64,000 nucleotides of DNA from Rhodobiaceae bacterium UBA7804 (GTDB lineage Bacteria > Pseudomonadota > Alphaproteobacteria > Parvibaculales > Parvibaculaceae): assembly GCA_002480495.1 (NCBI GenBank), contig DLCG01000002.1:7333-71332 (forward strand), read 5' to 3'. The notes under the pieces were generated by a model that saw only the letters and a list, made by a program, of their open reading frames with translations, had not been told where the DNA came from and did not search any database. Made by a program: the position numbers and the translations under genes. Of this stretch, positions 44,307 to 52,815 are shown one piece after another; position 1 is the first letter of the stretch, and every line of letters starts with the position of its first letter.

Positions 44307-44975
44307 ATGGCGTTTTCCTTTTCTCCCTCCCTTGTCATTTTCGATTGCGACGGCGTGCTGGTGGATACGGAGCCGGTGGCGAACCGTGCGCTTGCTCGTG
44401 TGCTCGGCGAATGCGGCTTCGAGATTTCCTATGAGGAGTGCAGGCGGCTTTTCGTCGGCCGCACCATGCAGGCCGTTCAGGATCATGTGGAGAAGGTGAC
44501 GGGACGCTCTCTCGGAAGCGGCTGGCCGGACCACATCAGGGATGAAACGCTGAAGGCATTCGAAGAGGGGATCGAGGCAGCGTCGGGCGTCGACCGCGTC
44601 ATCGCGGAACTCGCCGCGAGGAATATTCCCTACTGCGTCGCCTCGTCCGGCAAATTCGAGAAGATGCGTTTCACACTCGGAAGGACGGGGCTTCTGACGC
44701 ATGTCGGCCACGCGCTTTTCAGTGCGGAGGAGGTGGCCCGCGGCAAGCCGGCGCCGGATCTCTTTCTCCATGCGGCGGCCCGCATGGGCCATGCACCGGC
44801 GCGCTGCCTCGTTATCGAAGACAGTGTGCCCGGCGTGCAGGCAGGCGTCGCGGCGGGCATGAAGGTGATCGGCTATGCGGGCGATCCGCTCACGGATGCG
44901 GAAGCGCTGACACGAGAAGGCGCCCATGTCATCTCCGACATGAACGCCCTATTGAATATTCTATCCGCGAATTAG
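44307..44975 (+). CDS. HAD-superfamily phosphatase (phosphoglycolate phosphatase/beta-PGM-like)
   Basis: A 222-residue HAD hydrolase. Motif I is FDCDGVLVDTEPVANR with the nucleophile Asp; motif II is CVASSGKFEKM, motif III the KPAPDLFLHAA lysine, and motif IV CLVIEDSVPGVQAGVAAGMKVIGYAG. A helical cap is inserted after motif I (subclass IA). The substrate is not predictable from sequence. It overlaps the convergent sulfotransferase gene by four bases. Confidence 0.9.
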   Translation: MAFSFSPSLVIFDCDGVLVDTEPVANRALARVLGECGFEISYEECRRLFVGRTMQAVQDHVEKVTGRSLGSGWPDHIRDETLKAFEEGIEAASGVDRVIAELAARNIPYCVASSGKFEKMRFTLGRTGLLTHVGHALFSAEEVARGKPAPDLFLHAAARMGHAPARCLVIEDSVPGVQAGVAAGMKVIGYAGDPLTDAEALTREGAHVISDMNALLNILSAN

Positions 44976-45898
44976 TCGGCGCGGGCGAGGTCGAAGCCTT
45001 CACCGGTCATCAACCAGCGGGCGCATTCATCGCCCAGTTTCTCGCGAGCGAGGGCTTCATATTCCGCGCATTCCTGAGGGCTCAGCACATCGCGCCAGCG
45101 GCCATTGGTGCCCTTGTTGATGAACGTCGCGGCACCGCCTTCCCATAGCGCACCGCCAAGAGGCGCGCTCTTGTCGGCGTTCTTCTTCATGTAGTCGAAG
45201 CTGCAATGCTCAAGTATCGCTGGCCAGCTTTCCTCACGCACCTCGATTTCGAGAAAGGCCGCAAGGCGGCGGATCTCGCCTTCCATGTCGCGCTTCATCG
45301 TCTCGAAATGCATGAAGTGGATGTTGGGCAGGTGACGGATCGCCCACCAGCTCGACACGTTTTCCCAGAAGGACCAGAAGGGGTAGCCGTCGCGAGCGAT
45401 CCACTCCCTGAAATAGTCGTGCACGCCGGTCGTGACACGCTGAAGCTTCTCGCCGACAAGGCCGGGCGTCTCGTTCAGTGCCTCGTAAAATGCGTCGTTC
45501 GCATTGGCGTGATGATGGTACATGGACCAGAGCACGTCGCGTCCATCGCGGCCGATATAGATGTATTTCGCCTTCGGCGAATAGACGAGCGCATCGACGG
45601 GAAGATGCGTCTTCATGAAGCGGCGATGGGTCTGCGCCTCGAGCGCTTCGAGCTTCACTTCCGCCGGCGGGACGCGCAGATCGAGCCAGGGAGACAACTC
45701 GTTCACGGGAACGCCTTCCGCACCGTCGAAAATCAACTGGCCGACGATCTGTTGCGTCCATGTGGTGCCCGCCTTGCCATAGGTCGAGATCACGATGTCG
45801 TCGTCCCGGAACCGGAAATCGTTCCAGACGGTCGACTGAAAATGATTGCTGTGCAGCTCGCGCGTTTTTTCAGGCCACTGAATATCCGCAGACGCCAT
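44972..45898 (-). CDS. Sulfotransferase (PAPS-dependent)
   Basis: A 308-residue cytosolic-type sulfotransferase. The 5'-phosphosulfate loop is ISTYGKAGTTWTQQIVGQL, and the 3'-phosphate site is YIGRDGRDVLWSMYHHHAN. The C-terminal G-rich motif is GGAATFINKGTNGRWRD. It transfers sulfate from PAPS to a hydroxyl or amine acceptor; in bacteria the acceptor is usually unknown. Single gene between the HAD gene and trxB. Confidence 0.92.
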   Translation of the reverse strand: MASADIQWPEKTRELHSNHFQSTVWNDFRFRDDDIVISTYGKAGTTWTQQIVGQLIFDGAEGVPVNELSPWLDLRVPPAEVKLEALEAQTHRRFMKTHLPVDALVYSPKAKYIYIGRDGRDVLWSMYHHHANANDAFYEALNETPGLVGEKLQRVTTGVHDYFREWIARDGYPFWSFWENVSSWWAIRHLPNIHFMHFETMKRDMEGEIRRLAAFLEIEVREESWPAILEHCSFDYMKKNADKSAPLGGALWEGGAATFINKGTNGRWRDVLSPQECAEYEALAREKLGDECARWLMTGEGFDLARAD

Positions 45899-46005
45899 TT
45901 GTCATCTCCCGCAATATAGAAAGCGCGGCAGGGCTCTACCGGCGGCCGCGCGGCGCGGACATTATCCGCACGCGGCCTAACCGGGAAGTGGCGGAAAGGA
46001 CACAG

Positions 46006-46035
46006 AAAAACCGCCCGGAGGGAGCTTCCGGGCGG
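46006..46035 (-). terminator. Rho-independent terminator of trxB
   Basis: On the minus strand CCGCCCGGA pairs with TCCGGGCGG and is followed by TTTTTCTG, 36 bases after the trxB stop. The stem is GC-rich with a short loop. Confidence 0.88.
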
Positions 46036-46071
46036 CCTGTTTTCTGCGATTTCAGTTGGCGGGATAAGGCT

Positions 46072-47076
46072 TTAGGCCGTTTCCGCCTCGCGGGAGCGCT
46101 CCAGCGGACCGGGGCCCTTGCCGGCCTTCTCCGCTTCCTGACCGGCCAGCCAGCGCTCGGTCTCCAGGGCGGCCATGCAGCCCATGCCAGCCGCCGTGAC
46201 GGCCTGGCGGTAGATGTCGTCCGTCACGTCGCCTGCGGCGAAGACGCCCGGGATGCTCGTGGCCGTCGAGTCCGGTGCGGTGACGAGATAGCCGCCCGCC
46301 TTGGTCTTGAGCTGATCCTTGAAGAGCTCGGTCGCGGGCGAATGCCCGATCGCCATGAAGACGCCGTCGGCCTTGAGCTCCGTCACTTCGCCGGTCTTCA
46401 CGTTCTTCACGCGTGCGCCGGTGACGCCGAGCGGGTCTTCGTCGCCGACGATCTCCTCGATCACCGAATCCCAGACCACTTCGATCTTCGGGTGATTGAA
46501 GAGGCGCTCCTGCATGACCTTTTCGGCGCGGAACGTGTCGCGGCGATGGATCACAGTGACCTTGCTCGCGAAGTTCGTGAGGAAGAGGGCTTCCTCCACG
46601 GCGGAGTTGCCGCCGCCGACGACCAGCACTTCCTTGCCGCGATAGAAGAAGCCGTCGCAGGTCGCGCAAGCCGAGACACCGAAGCCCTGGAACTTTTCTT
46701 CCGAGGGGATGCCGAGCCACTTCGCCTGTGCGCCCGTCGCAATGATCAGCGCGTCGCAGGTATAGACCGTGCCGCTGTCGCCCTTGAGTTCGAAGGGATG
46801 CTTCTTCAGGTCAGCATGGACGATCGTGTCGGCAATCATCTCCGTGCCCATGTGGCGGGCCTGAGCTTCCATCTGCTCCATGAGCCAGGGACCCTGGATC
46901 GCTTCGGCGAAGCCCGGATAGTTTTCCACATCGGTTGTGATGGTGAGCTGACCGCCCGGCTGGATGCCCTGGATGAGCACAGGTTCGAGCATGGCGCGTG
47001 CGGCGTAGATAGCGGCGGTGTATCCGGCGGCGCCGGCGCCGATGATGAGGACTTTCGCGTGTTTCTTGTCGGACAT
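46072..47076 (-). CDS. trxB: Thioredoxin-disulfide reductase
   Basis: This FAD/NADPH enzyme reduces thioredoxin. From ATG 47076 the protein has 334 residues, with FAD motif IIGAGAAGYTAAIYAARA, redox-active CATC in SACATCDGFFYRGKEV (about residues 150-153), NADPH motif VVGGGNSAVEEALFL and FAD motif GVFAAGDVTDDIYRQAVTAAGMG. The open frame continues upstream to 47178 without a plausible start. The gene lies downstream of the peroxiredoxin on the same strand; together they would reduce peroxides. Confidence 0.96.
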   Translation of the reverse strand: MSDKKHAKVLIIGAGAAGYTAAIYAARAMLEPVLIQGIQPGGQLTITTDVENYPGFAEAIQGPWLMEQMEAQARHMGTEMIADTIVHADLKKHPFELKGDSGTVYTCDALIIATGAQAKWLGIPSEEKFQGFGVSACATCDGFFYRGKEVLVVGGGNSAVEEALFLTNFASKVTVIHRRDTFRAEKVMQERLFNHPKIEVVWDSVIEEIVGDEDPLGVTGARVKNVKTGEVTELKADGVFMAIGHSPATELFKDQLKTKAGGYLVTAPDSTATSIPGVFAAGDVTDDIYRQAVTAAGMGCMAALETERWLAGQEAEKAGKGPGPLERSREAETA

Positions 47077-47138
47077 GATACTTCCGTGCGCTTGAGCCGG
47101 GTGGGGGCTGGCCGTGTGAATGGCGGATGAGCGGGGCA

Positions 47139-47172
47139 GGGCCTGCGATACTATATAGGTACCCGCAGGCCC
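47139..47172. promoter_or_regulatory. Hairpin between the peroxiredoxin and trxB
   Basis: GGGCCTGCG (47139-47147) and CGCAGGCCC (47164-47172) form a perfect nine-base stem with a 16-base loop containing TATATAG. No U-tract follows. It may be a processing or attenuating structure, and the TATA-rich loop may belong to a trxB promoter. Confidence 0.45.
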
Positions 47173-47187
47173 CGCCAAAAGGGAGGC

Positions 47188-47793
47188 TTAGAGCGCCTCG
47201 GCGTGGCTGCCGAGGTACTTCGCGACGCCTTCGGCGTCCGCCTTCATGCCTTCCTGGCCCTTCTGCCAGCCGGCGGGGCAGACTTCGCCATGCTCTTCGT
47301 GGAACTGCAGCGCATCGACCATACGCAGCGCCTCGTCGGCATTGCGGCCAAGCGGCAGGTCGTTCACGAGCTGATGGCGGACAACGCCGTCACGGTCGAT
47401 GAGGAAGGTGCCGCGAAGCGCCACGCCGTCCTTCTCGATCAGCACGTCATAGTCGCGCGCGATCTGCTTCGTCATATCGGCCACCATCGGGAACTTGACC
47501 GGGCCGAGGCCGCCATCCTTCGGCGCCGTATTGCGCCAGGCGGCATGGGTGAACTGGCTGTCGACCGAGACGGCGACAACCTTCACGTTCAACTCCTCGA
47601 ACTTCGGCACACGGTTCGAATAGGCGAGGATTTCCGAGGGGCAGACGAAGGTGAAGTCCAGCGGGTAGAAGAACACCAGCCCATAGGAGCCGTTGAGGTG
47701 AGAGCGGAGATTGAAGTCCTCAACAATGTCGCCATCGGGCATGACGGCGGCGGCGGTGAAATCGGGGGCTTGCTTGCCTACGAGAACGGCCAT
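47188..47793 (-). CDS. Typical 2-Cys peroxiredoxin (AhpC/Prx)
   Basis: A 201-residue thiol peroxidase with the peroxidatic Cys in FYPLDFTFVCPSEI (about residue 51) and the resolving Cys in HGEVCPAGWQKG near the C-terminus. It reduces peroxides, probably using thioredoxin and the adjacent TrxB. ATG 47793 follows AAGGAG. An iron-box-like element lies 57 bases upstream (47850-47864). Confidence 0.94.
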   Translation of the reverse strand: MAVLVGKQAPDFTAAAVMPDGDIVEDFNLRSHLNGSYGLVFFYPLDFTFVCPSEILAYSNRVPKFEELNVKVVAVSVDSQFTHAAWRNTAPKDGGLGPVKFPMVADMTKQIARDYDVLIEKDGVALRGTFLIDRDGVVRHQLVNDLPLGRNADEALRMVDALQFHEEHGEVCPAGWQKGQEGMKADAEGVAKYLGSHAEAL

Positions 47794-47849
47794 TCGGTAA
47801 CTCCTTGAAACTGTTGGGCGGGAAGCCGGAAGCCGGCCTTTCACGCTAC

Positions 47850-47864
47850 TTAGACGCATTCTAA
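47850..47864. promoter_or_regulatory. Iron-box-like dyad upstream of the peroxiredoxin
   Basis: TTAGAC-gca-TTCTAA differs at one position from the TTAGAA-n3-TTCTAA seen before dps and has the same spacing. It is 57 bases upstream of the peroxiredoxin ATG. Confidence 0.45.
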
Positions 47865-47899
47865 AACTGTTTCAAGGGGGAAATGCTGCGTTGCGACAT

Positions 47900-47935
47900 A
47901 TTGTCGGGGCAGTTTTCATTGTCGGGGCAGTGTTC
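47900..47935. repeat. Two tandem copies of an 18-base unit
   Basis: ATTGTCGGGGCAGTTTTC is followed immediately by ATTGTCGGGGCAGTGTTC, one mismatch. The unit resembles the repeated ends of some insertion sequences, but no transposase is nearby. Confidence 0.7.
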
Positions 47936-48191
47936 ACGGGTGGCGGCAACGCCGTGAACTCCCGGAGCAGGCGGCGAGGACCTTTATCCCGACCTGCGCG
48001 GCATCGTCCTTAGGGGGATTCGGCGGGATTGTCTCCTTACAATCCAGATGCCGCCGGCGCATCGCCTTGACCGGAAATCTGTATCTTTTGACTGTTCCGC
48101 CAACTATGGAGAATTGTTTTTGCGCTTCGGGTTTTTCCTCGCATAGCGTCCGCGCATCCAGAACACGGAACAGGCAGGAAAGAGGAAAACC

Positions 48192-49985
48192 ATGGCCAGG
48201 TCGCCACTCATCATTGCCATCGGGGCAGCCACCATTGCGGGAATGGCGCTCTTCTTGAAAATGACACCGCCCGAGCCGAGTGTTCCCGAGAGCGAACTCG
48301 AACTGCTGCTCGCTCCGCGGCTGATCGCGCAGAACCAGTGCGGGCGTGGCGGCCGAGAGCGCGCCTCCTTCTTCAAGCCTTCTTTCCAGATTGCTCTCGC
48401 ATCTTCCGCGCGGGCGGCCACCAGAGCCGAGGAGAAGGCGCCGCTGTGGCCGGGGCTTGGCAAGAGGACAGTCCCCATCACCACGGCAAGCGCCGAAGCG
48501 CAGACCTATTTCGACCAAGGCTTCGCTTTCCTCTACGGCTTCAACCACTGGGAAGCCATTCGTTCGTTCCAGCAGGCGCAGGAACTCGATCCCGGTTGCG
48601 CCATGTGCTACTGGGGCGAGGCGAAGGCGCGCGGACCCAATATCAACGCGCCGATGGACAAGGGCGAGGAACACCCGGCCCTCACCGCGATCAAGCGGGC
48701 GGTTGCCCTGTCGGATAATGTTACCGCGAAGGAGCGGGGGCTGATCGAGGCCTTAGCGCTTCGCTATACGCCCGATGGCGATGCCTCGCGCGCCGATCTC
48801 GACAAGCGCTATGCCGAGGCCATGACGGCGCTGCATGAGCGGTTCCCGGACGATCAGGACATTGCGGTTCTCTATGCGGAAGCGCAGATGGATCTCTCTC
48901 CCTGGAATTACTGGGAGAGGGACTACAAGACGCCGCTGCCGCATATCGCAGGCGCCATTGCCGCCGTCGAGGACGTGCTGGCCGCGAATCCCGACCATGC
49001 AGGGGCGATCCATCTCCACATCCATCTGCTGGAAGCCTCCGCCATGCCGGAGCGGGCGGAGGAGGGCGCGGAGCGTCTTGCCGACCTCATGCCGGGCGCG
49101 GGCCACCTCGTCCATATGCCGGGGCATATCTTCTTTCGTGTGGGCCGCTATCTCGACTCTCTGGAGACGAATGTGCGCGCGGTGGAGGTCGACGAAGCCT
49201 ATCTCGCGAAGACGCAGGGCTCGGACATCTATCGCTACGGCTATTATCCGCACAATGTGCATTTCGTTCTCGTTTCCGCGCAGATGGCGGGCGATGCGGA
49301 AACGGCGATGGAATATGCGCGGAAGCTCGACGGGCTCATTCCCTTCGAGGCGGTGACATCCGCCGCCATTGTTCAGCCGGTGAAAGTCGCCCCTTACTAT
49401 GCCTTTCTAGACTTCGGGACGCCGGAAGACATCGCCAACATGCCGGAGCCGCCGGAGAACCTGCCTTTCGTAAAAGGAATCTGGCGCTATGTGCAGGGTG
49501 TTGCCGCGGTTCGTGCGGACGACATCGCCAGGGCTCGTGCGGAGGCGGATGCGATTGCCGCACTGCGCGACGATGAGGGGCTCGCCGATCTTGCCGCGGC
49601 GAATGTGCCCGCGGAGGACATTCTCCTTCTGTCAGAGACGGTGCTGCGCGCGCGCATCGCCCAACACGAGGGTGACTTCGCGCAAGCGCGGTCGGAACTC
49701 GAGAGGGCGGTGACGTTGCAGGATGCGCTGAACTATACCGAGCCGCCCTTCTGGTACTATCCGGTCGAGCAGACGCTGGGGGCCGTGCTCCTTCAGGCGG
49801 GCGATCCGGAAGCGGCTATCGAGCAGTTCCGGGCGGCGCTTGTCCGTCATCCGAACAATGCCTGGTCGCTCTACGGTTTGATGAAGGCGCAGGAGGCGGC
49901 CGGCGATGAGACGGCCGGTTATACCTCGAAGCTTCTCAAGGAAGCGGCCTTCGACCCTGGCGCGATCACGATCGACAGACTTTGA
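48192..49985 (+). CDS. TPR-repeat protein with N-terminal membrane anchor
   Basis: A 597-residue protein starting with a signal anchor (residues 5-22, LIIAIGAATIAGMALFL). About 90 residues later comes a region of tetratricopeptide helices. Visible pieces are AQTYFDQGFAFLYGFNHWEAIRSFQQAQELDPGCAMCYWGEA (about 98-139), DVLAANPDHAGAIHLHIHLLEASAMPERAEEGAERL, AGHLVHMPGHIFFRVGRYLDSLETNVRAVEVDEAY and a C-terminal repeat GDPEAAIEQFRAALVRHPNNAWSLYGLMKAQEAAGD. It likely faces the periplasm and binds partner proteins; the partner is unknown. It is monocistronic and ends in a terminator. Confidence 0.85.
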   Translation: MARSPLIIAIGAATIAGMALFLKMTPPEPSVPESELELLLAPRLIAQNQCGRGGRERASFFKPSFQIALASSARAATRAEEKAPLWPGLGKRTVPITTASAEAQTYFDQGFAFLYGFNHWEAIRSFQQAQELDPGCAMCYWGEAKARGPNINAPMDKGEEHPALTAIKRAVALSDNVTAKERGLIEALALRYTPDGDASRADLDKRYAEAMTALHERFPDDQDIAVLYAEAQMDLSPWNYWERDYKTPLPHIAGAIAAVEDVLAANPDHAGAIHLHIHLLEASAMPERAEEGAERLADLMPGAGHLVHMPGHIFFRVGRYLDSLETNVRAVEVDEAYLAKTQGSDIYRYGYYPHNVHFVLVSAQMAGDAETAMEYARKLDGLIPFEAVTSAAIVQPVKVAPYYAFLDFGTPEDIANMPEPPENLPFVKGIWRYVQGVAAVRADDIARARAEADAIAALRDDEGLADLAAANVPAEDILLLSETVLRARIAQHEGDFAQARSELERAVTLQDALNYTEPPFWYYPVEQTLGAVLLQAGDPEAAIEQFRAALVRHPNNAWSLYGLMKAQEAAGDETAGYTSKLLKEAAFDPGAITIDRL

Positions 49986-49995
49986 AAAGAAAAGG

Positions 49996-50025
49996 ACGCC
50001 GCCCCTGATGAGGCGGCGTTCTCTT
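49996..50025 (+). terminator. Terminator of the TPR gene
   Basis: ACGCCGCC-n8-GGCGGCGT followed by a pyrimidine-rich TCTCTTTCT, 10 bases after the stop codon. The U-tract is interrupted, so it is weaker than those of ilvE and aatA. Confidence 0.7.
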
Positions 50026-50027
50026 TC

Positions 50028-52007
50028 TCAGAAGCCGAACATGTGATCGAGGCAGAAGCTCTTGCCGCCATTCACGAGACCGTGGAAGCCGAAGAGGCGG
50101 CAGGTCGTGTCGCGGATGATGACGTAGCCCGAGCCGCCCATCTTTTCACGGTCCTCGCGGGAGAAGACTTCCGAAAGGCGCCAGTGGAAAGAGCCGCCGC
50201 AGGCGATCTCGATCTTCTTCTCGGCCACAGGCTTGCCGTCCGCATCGTGCAGAATGAGAAGCGTCGAGCTTTTCGGGTGCCAGTCGGTCGAGGCCGGATA
50301 GATCAGGTGACAGAGCGTGTCGAGCGCGCCGTCCTCGAGCGCAGGGCCTGCAACGCGCAGGAAGAGGCGGGTGGTGAGCCCCGGCGGCTTGTTCGTGTAG
50401 CTCTGCGGCTCGTCCTTGTAGATGACGGCCGTGTTGTAGATATGCGCGCCGAAAATCGTCTCGGCGCGGTGGCCGCTTTCCTTCTGCTCGAAGCGGCCAA
50501 GCGCGTGGAGCCAGCCATTTGCCTCGCCGCCATTGCGGAAGTCATAAAGAAACTCGACATGGCCATAGCCGGAGGGAAGTTTCAGCGATTCTTCCTTCAT
50601 CCATGCTTCGACGCTGACCTCCACGCTTTCGCGGCGGGGAATGCGGCCGAGATATTTCGTGGCGACGACCGTTCCGTTTGCGTCGATCATTTCGGCGCGG
50701 AGCGGCATTTCATGCTCGTCGCGCGCCATGGGCGTCGGCAGCATGACGGTTTCGAACTTGTCGCGCGGCAGGATAGGCAGCGGCATGATGTAGCCCTTGC
50801 CCATGTATTTATCGAGGTTCGCGATTTCGGGGTTCGGCTTCAGGTCCGTGCGCTCGACATTCGCATGCGCGAGGCGGCGCTGGCCGGAATTGCGGATCAC
50901 CTCGTAGCGGGGGCGCACGAAATAGCGTCCCGCGACGACCTCGATCTGATCGGGCCATTTGGCGTCGGGCAGCAGGCTTTCCACCGGAATGCCGCGCGTG
51001 CCGAAAGGCGGAATCTCGTCCTCATACCAGGAGACGTCCTGCGCACCCATCACATTGAGGCCGACGGTGCGCGGGGGAATGGGCATGGGATGCGAGTTCT
51101 GAACGAAGAGCGTCACGCGCTCGTCCGCTTCGCCCGCAGGCATTCCCGCATAGTAGTCGGCAGGCCAGGCATTCGCGTCATGGCTGCAGGAGAGGGCGAG
51201 GCCGTTCTCGCCATACATGTCGAGCGCGTATTTGACGACGTCGTGGCCCTTGATGCGCACCGCATGAATGAAGAGCGAGCCGGTGAAATCCTCGAGGCCG
51301 AAACGCTCGCGTATTTCCGCGCTGTCGATAATGAACGGCGCTCCCGCCATCGGTAGCGTCTCGCGCCATTCGGCGAGCTGATTTCCCTTCTCGTCAAAGA
51401 GGCAGAGCCAAAGCTCGGGATTTTCCGCGCCGTGCAGGCCCCAGTAATTCGCGCTGGCCACGCGCGTATGAATGCCGTCATGACCGTTCGCGCCCTTCTT
51501 CTCGCGCATGAGCGCGAAGTTGGTCGCGAAGTTCATCGGGTCGAGATAGTTCGACTTGTTGGTGAGCATGTCGTCCGGCAGACGAATGTCGTCGAGTGTC
51601 GCGATGCGAGCGCCATCCGGGAAAACATGTTTGATGGAAGGGAGGGTCTTGCCCGCGTCGAAGGTGAGGACGAGAACGGCCTTCGCATTCGATTTGCGCA
51701 TTTCGCTGACCGGCTTCGCCTCATGGCCGAGAAATGTCGAGCCGAGGTCTTCCACGCGCTGCACGTAGTAGCCCGCGACATCGAGGCGGCCGAGATCGTA
51801 ATAGGCGTGGAAATTGCCGATGGTGCCGGAGGGATCGTAGATCGCGACGGGTCCGGCCTTTGCGAGACCGGCGATCAAGGCCTGTCCCTTCGGCGCGGTC
51901 AGCGGATGGCCGAGCGCCTTGAAGAGTGTCGCGCCGCCGGCATTATTGCCCGGACGCCAGCCATGAGATAGGTCGGCGTTCTTGAAGGTCTCGATCTGCA
52001 AGGTCAT
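50028..52007 (-). CDS. Large soluble protein of unknown function
   Basis: A 659-residue protein without signal peptide or membrane helix. I do not recognise it. It has many beta-like segments and a high content of Asp, Gly and aromatic residues, with motifs such as YDPSGTIGNFHAYYDLG (about 57-73), GAQDVSWYEDEIPPFGTRGI and GGSFHWRLSEVFSREDREKMG near the C-terminus. A Shine-Dalgarno (GAGGAC) precedes the ATG. It is the third gene of a minus-strand run with a 2OG-Fe(II) oxygenase (22 bases upstream) and an ELM1-like protein, so a role with them is likely. Confidence 0.8.
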   Translation of the reverse strand: MTLQIETFKNADLSHGWRPGNNAGGATLFKALGHPLTAPKGQALIAGLAKAGPVAIYDPSGTIGNFHAYYDLGRLDVAGYYVQRVEDLGSTFLGHEAKPVSEMRKSNAKAVLVLTFDAGKTLPSIKHVFPDGARIATLDDIRLPDDMLTNKSNYLDPMNFATNFALMREKKGANGHDGIHTRVASANYWGLHGAENPELWLCLFDEKGNQLAEWRETLPMAGAPFIIDSAEIRERFGLEDFTGSLFIHAVRIKGHDVVKYALDMYGENGLALSCSHDANAWPADYYAGMPAGEADERVTLFVQNSHPMPIPPRTVGLNVMGAQDVSWYEDEIPPFGTRGIPVESLLPDAKWPDQIEVVAGRYFVRPRYEVIRNSGQRRLAHANVERTDLKPNPEIANLDKYMGKGYIMPLPILPRDKFETVMLPTPMARDEHEMPLRAEMIDANGTVVATKYLGRIPRRESVEVSVEAWMKEESLKLPSGYGHVEFLYDFRNGGEANGWLHALGRFEQKESGHRAETIFGAHIYNTAVIYKDEPQSYTNKPPGLTTRLFLRVAGPALEDGALDTLCHLIYPASTDWHPKSSTLLILHDADGKPVAEKKIEIACGGSFHWRLSEVFSREDREKMGGSGYVIIRDTTCRLFGFHGLVNGGKSFCLDHMFGF

Positions 52008-52029
52008 CGAACTGTCCTCGATCCGCGTT

Positions 52030-52686
52030 TCAGTGGGCGCCGGTGGTTTCGCGCGAGGCGCGGGAACCGAACGGATTGAGACGCTTCAGCGTGGAGGTGA
52101 AACGATGACGGCGCTGTTCATGGGCGACGACATCCTCGTCGCGCACCCAATTCATCTGGATCGCCCGGCGCTGACCCTCGAAGGGTTCATGGCCGTGCCA
52201 GGACTTGTCGGAACGCTTGAAGACGAGAAGCGTGCCGCCATTGGGAGAGACTTCTTCCGCCGCATCGTTGAGGTCGGTGCCCGAGCGCAGGATGCGCAGC
52301 CGCCCGCCGCCCGCTTCCCATTCCTGGTTCAGATAAAGCAGGACGGTGATGATCTTCGATTCGGTATCGGTGTGGATCTTGCCGTTGTTGCGCGCGCAAT
52401 GCCCGCGGATCGTGAACATGCTGGGGCGTCCGGTGAGATCGACGCCGAACTTCTCCTCGATCACCTTGCGGAACTCGGGCCCGTTCATTTCCTCCAGCAA
52501 CTGCTCGAAGCTGCCATAGATGTCGAGTTCGCTCGGCGGGATGGAACCCGTCGACTCGATATTCGGAAAGTCGGCGATCACGCTGTCGAGCGCCTTGCCC
52601 GTCACGAAAGCCGGGACGACGAGATATTCGTAAGGATCCGTCTTCAGCGGTGTCGCGCGAAGTGCTTCGATGTCGATCAGGCTCAT
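52030..52686 (-). CDS. 2-oxoglutarate/Fe(II)-dependent dioxygenase
   Basis: A 218-residue 2OG-Fe(II) oxygenase. The iron triad is HTDTES (His-x-Asp) and the distal His in SWHGHEPFEGQRRAIQMNWV, with the Arg of the same segment as the 2-oxoglutarate ligand. PSMFTIRGHCARNNGKI precedes the first ligands. The likely substrate is unknown; the fold resembles prolyl-hydroxylase and small-molecule hydroxylases. ATG 52686 is favoured over 52707, which has no Shine-Dalgarno. The basic C-terminal tail (HRFTSTLKRLNPFGSRASRE) is unusual. Confidence 0.88.
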   Translation of the reverse strand: MSLIDIEALRATPLKTDPYEYLVVPAFVTGKALDSVIADFPNIESTGSIPPSELDIYGSFEQLLEEMNGPEFRKVIEEKFGVDLTGRPSMFTIRGHCARNNGKIHTDTESKIITVLLYLNQEWEAGGGRLRILRSGTDLNDAAEEVSPNGGTLLVFKRSDKSWHGHEPFEGQRRAIQMNWVRDEDVVAHEQRRHRFTSTLKRLNPFGSRASRETTGAH

Positions 52687-52815
52687 GATGCCGTTTACCC
52701 TTTTCATGCCCGTCCGGGCCGGTCGGTCCGGGAAATTCAGTGGGGCGATCTTGCGAATGGCGGGCCAGCCTGCGCAACGTCCCCAAATGTCGCGGCATCC
52801 AATTGCCGCACCCGA

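Larger units (their letters stand above)
47794..48191. other. Intergenic region between the peroxiredoxin and TPR genes
   Basis: About 400 bases with no credible gene. It holds an iron-box-like dyad (47850-47864), an 18-base unit repeated twice in tandem (47900-47935), and a perfect inverted repeat, GTTCACGG...CCGTGAAC (47932-47959). Divergent promoters of both flanking genes must lie here. The tandem repeats look like the remains of a mobile element end, which is speculative. Confidence 0.55.

Noticed and set aside
48104..48674. Minus-strand frames overlapping the TPR gene start
   Set aside because: Overlap most of the N-terminus of a well-supported gene; composition is antisense-like.
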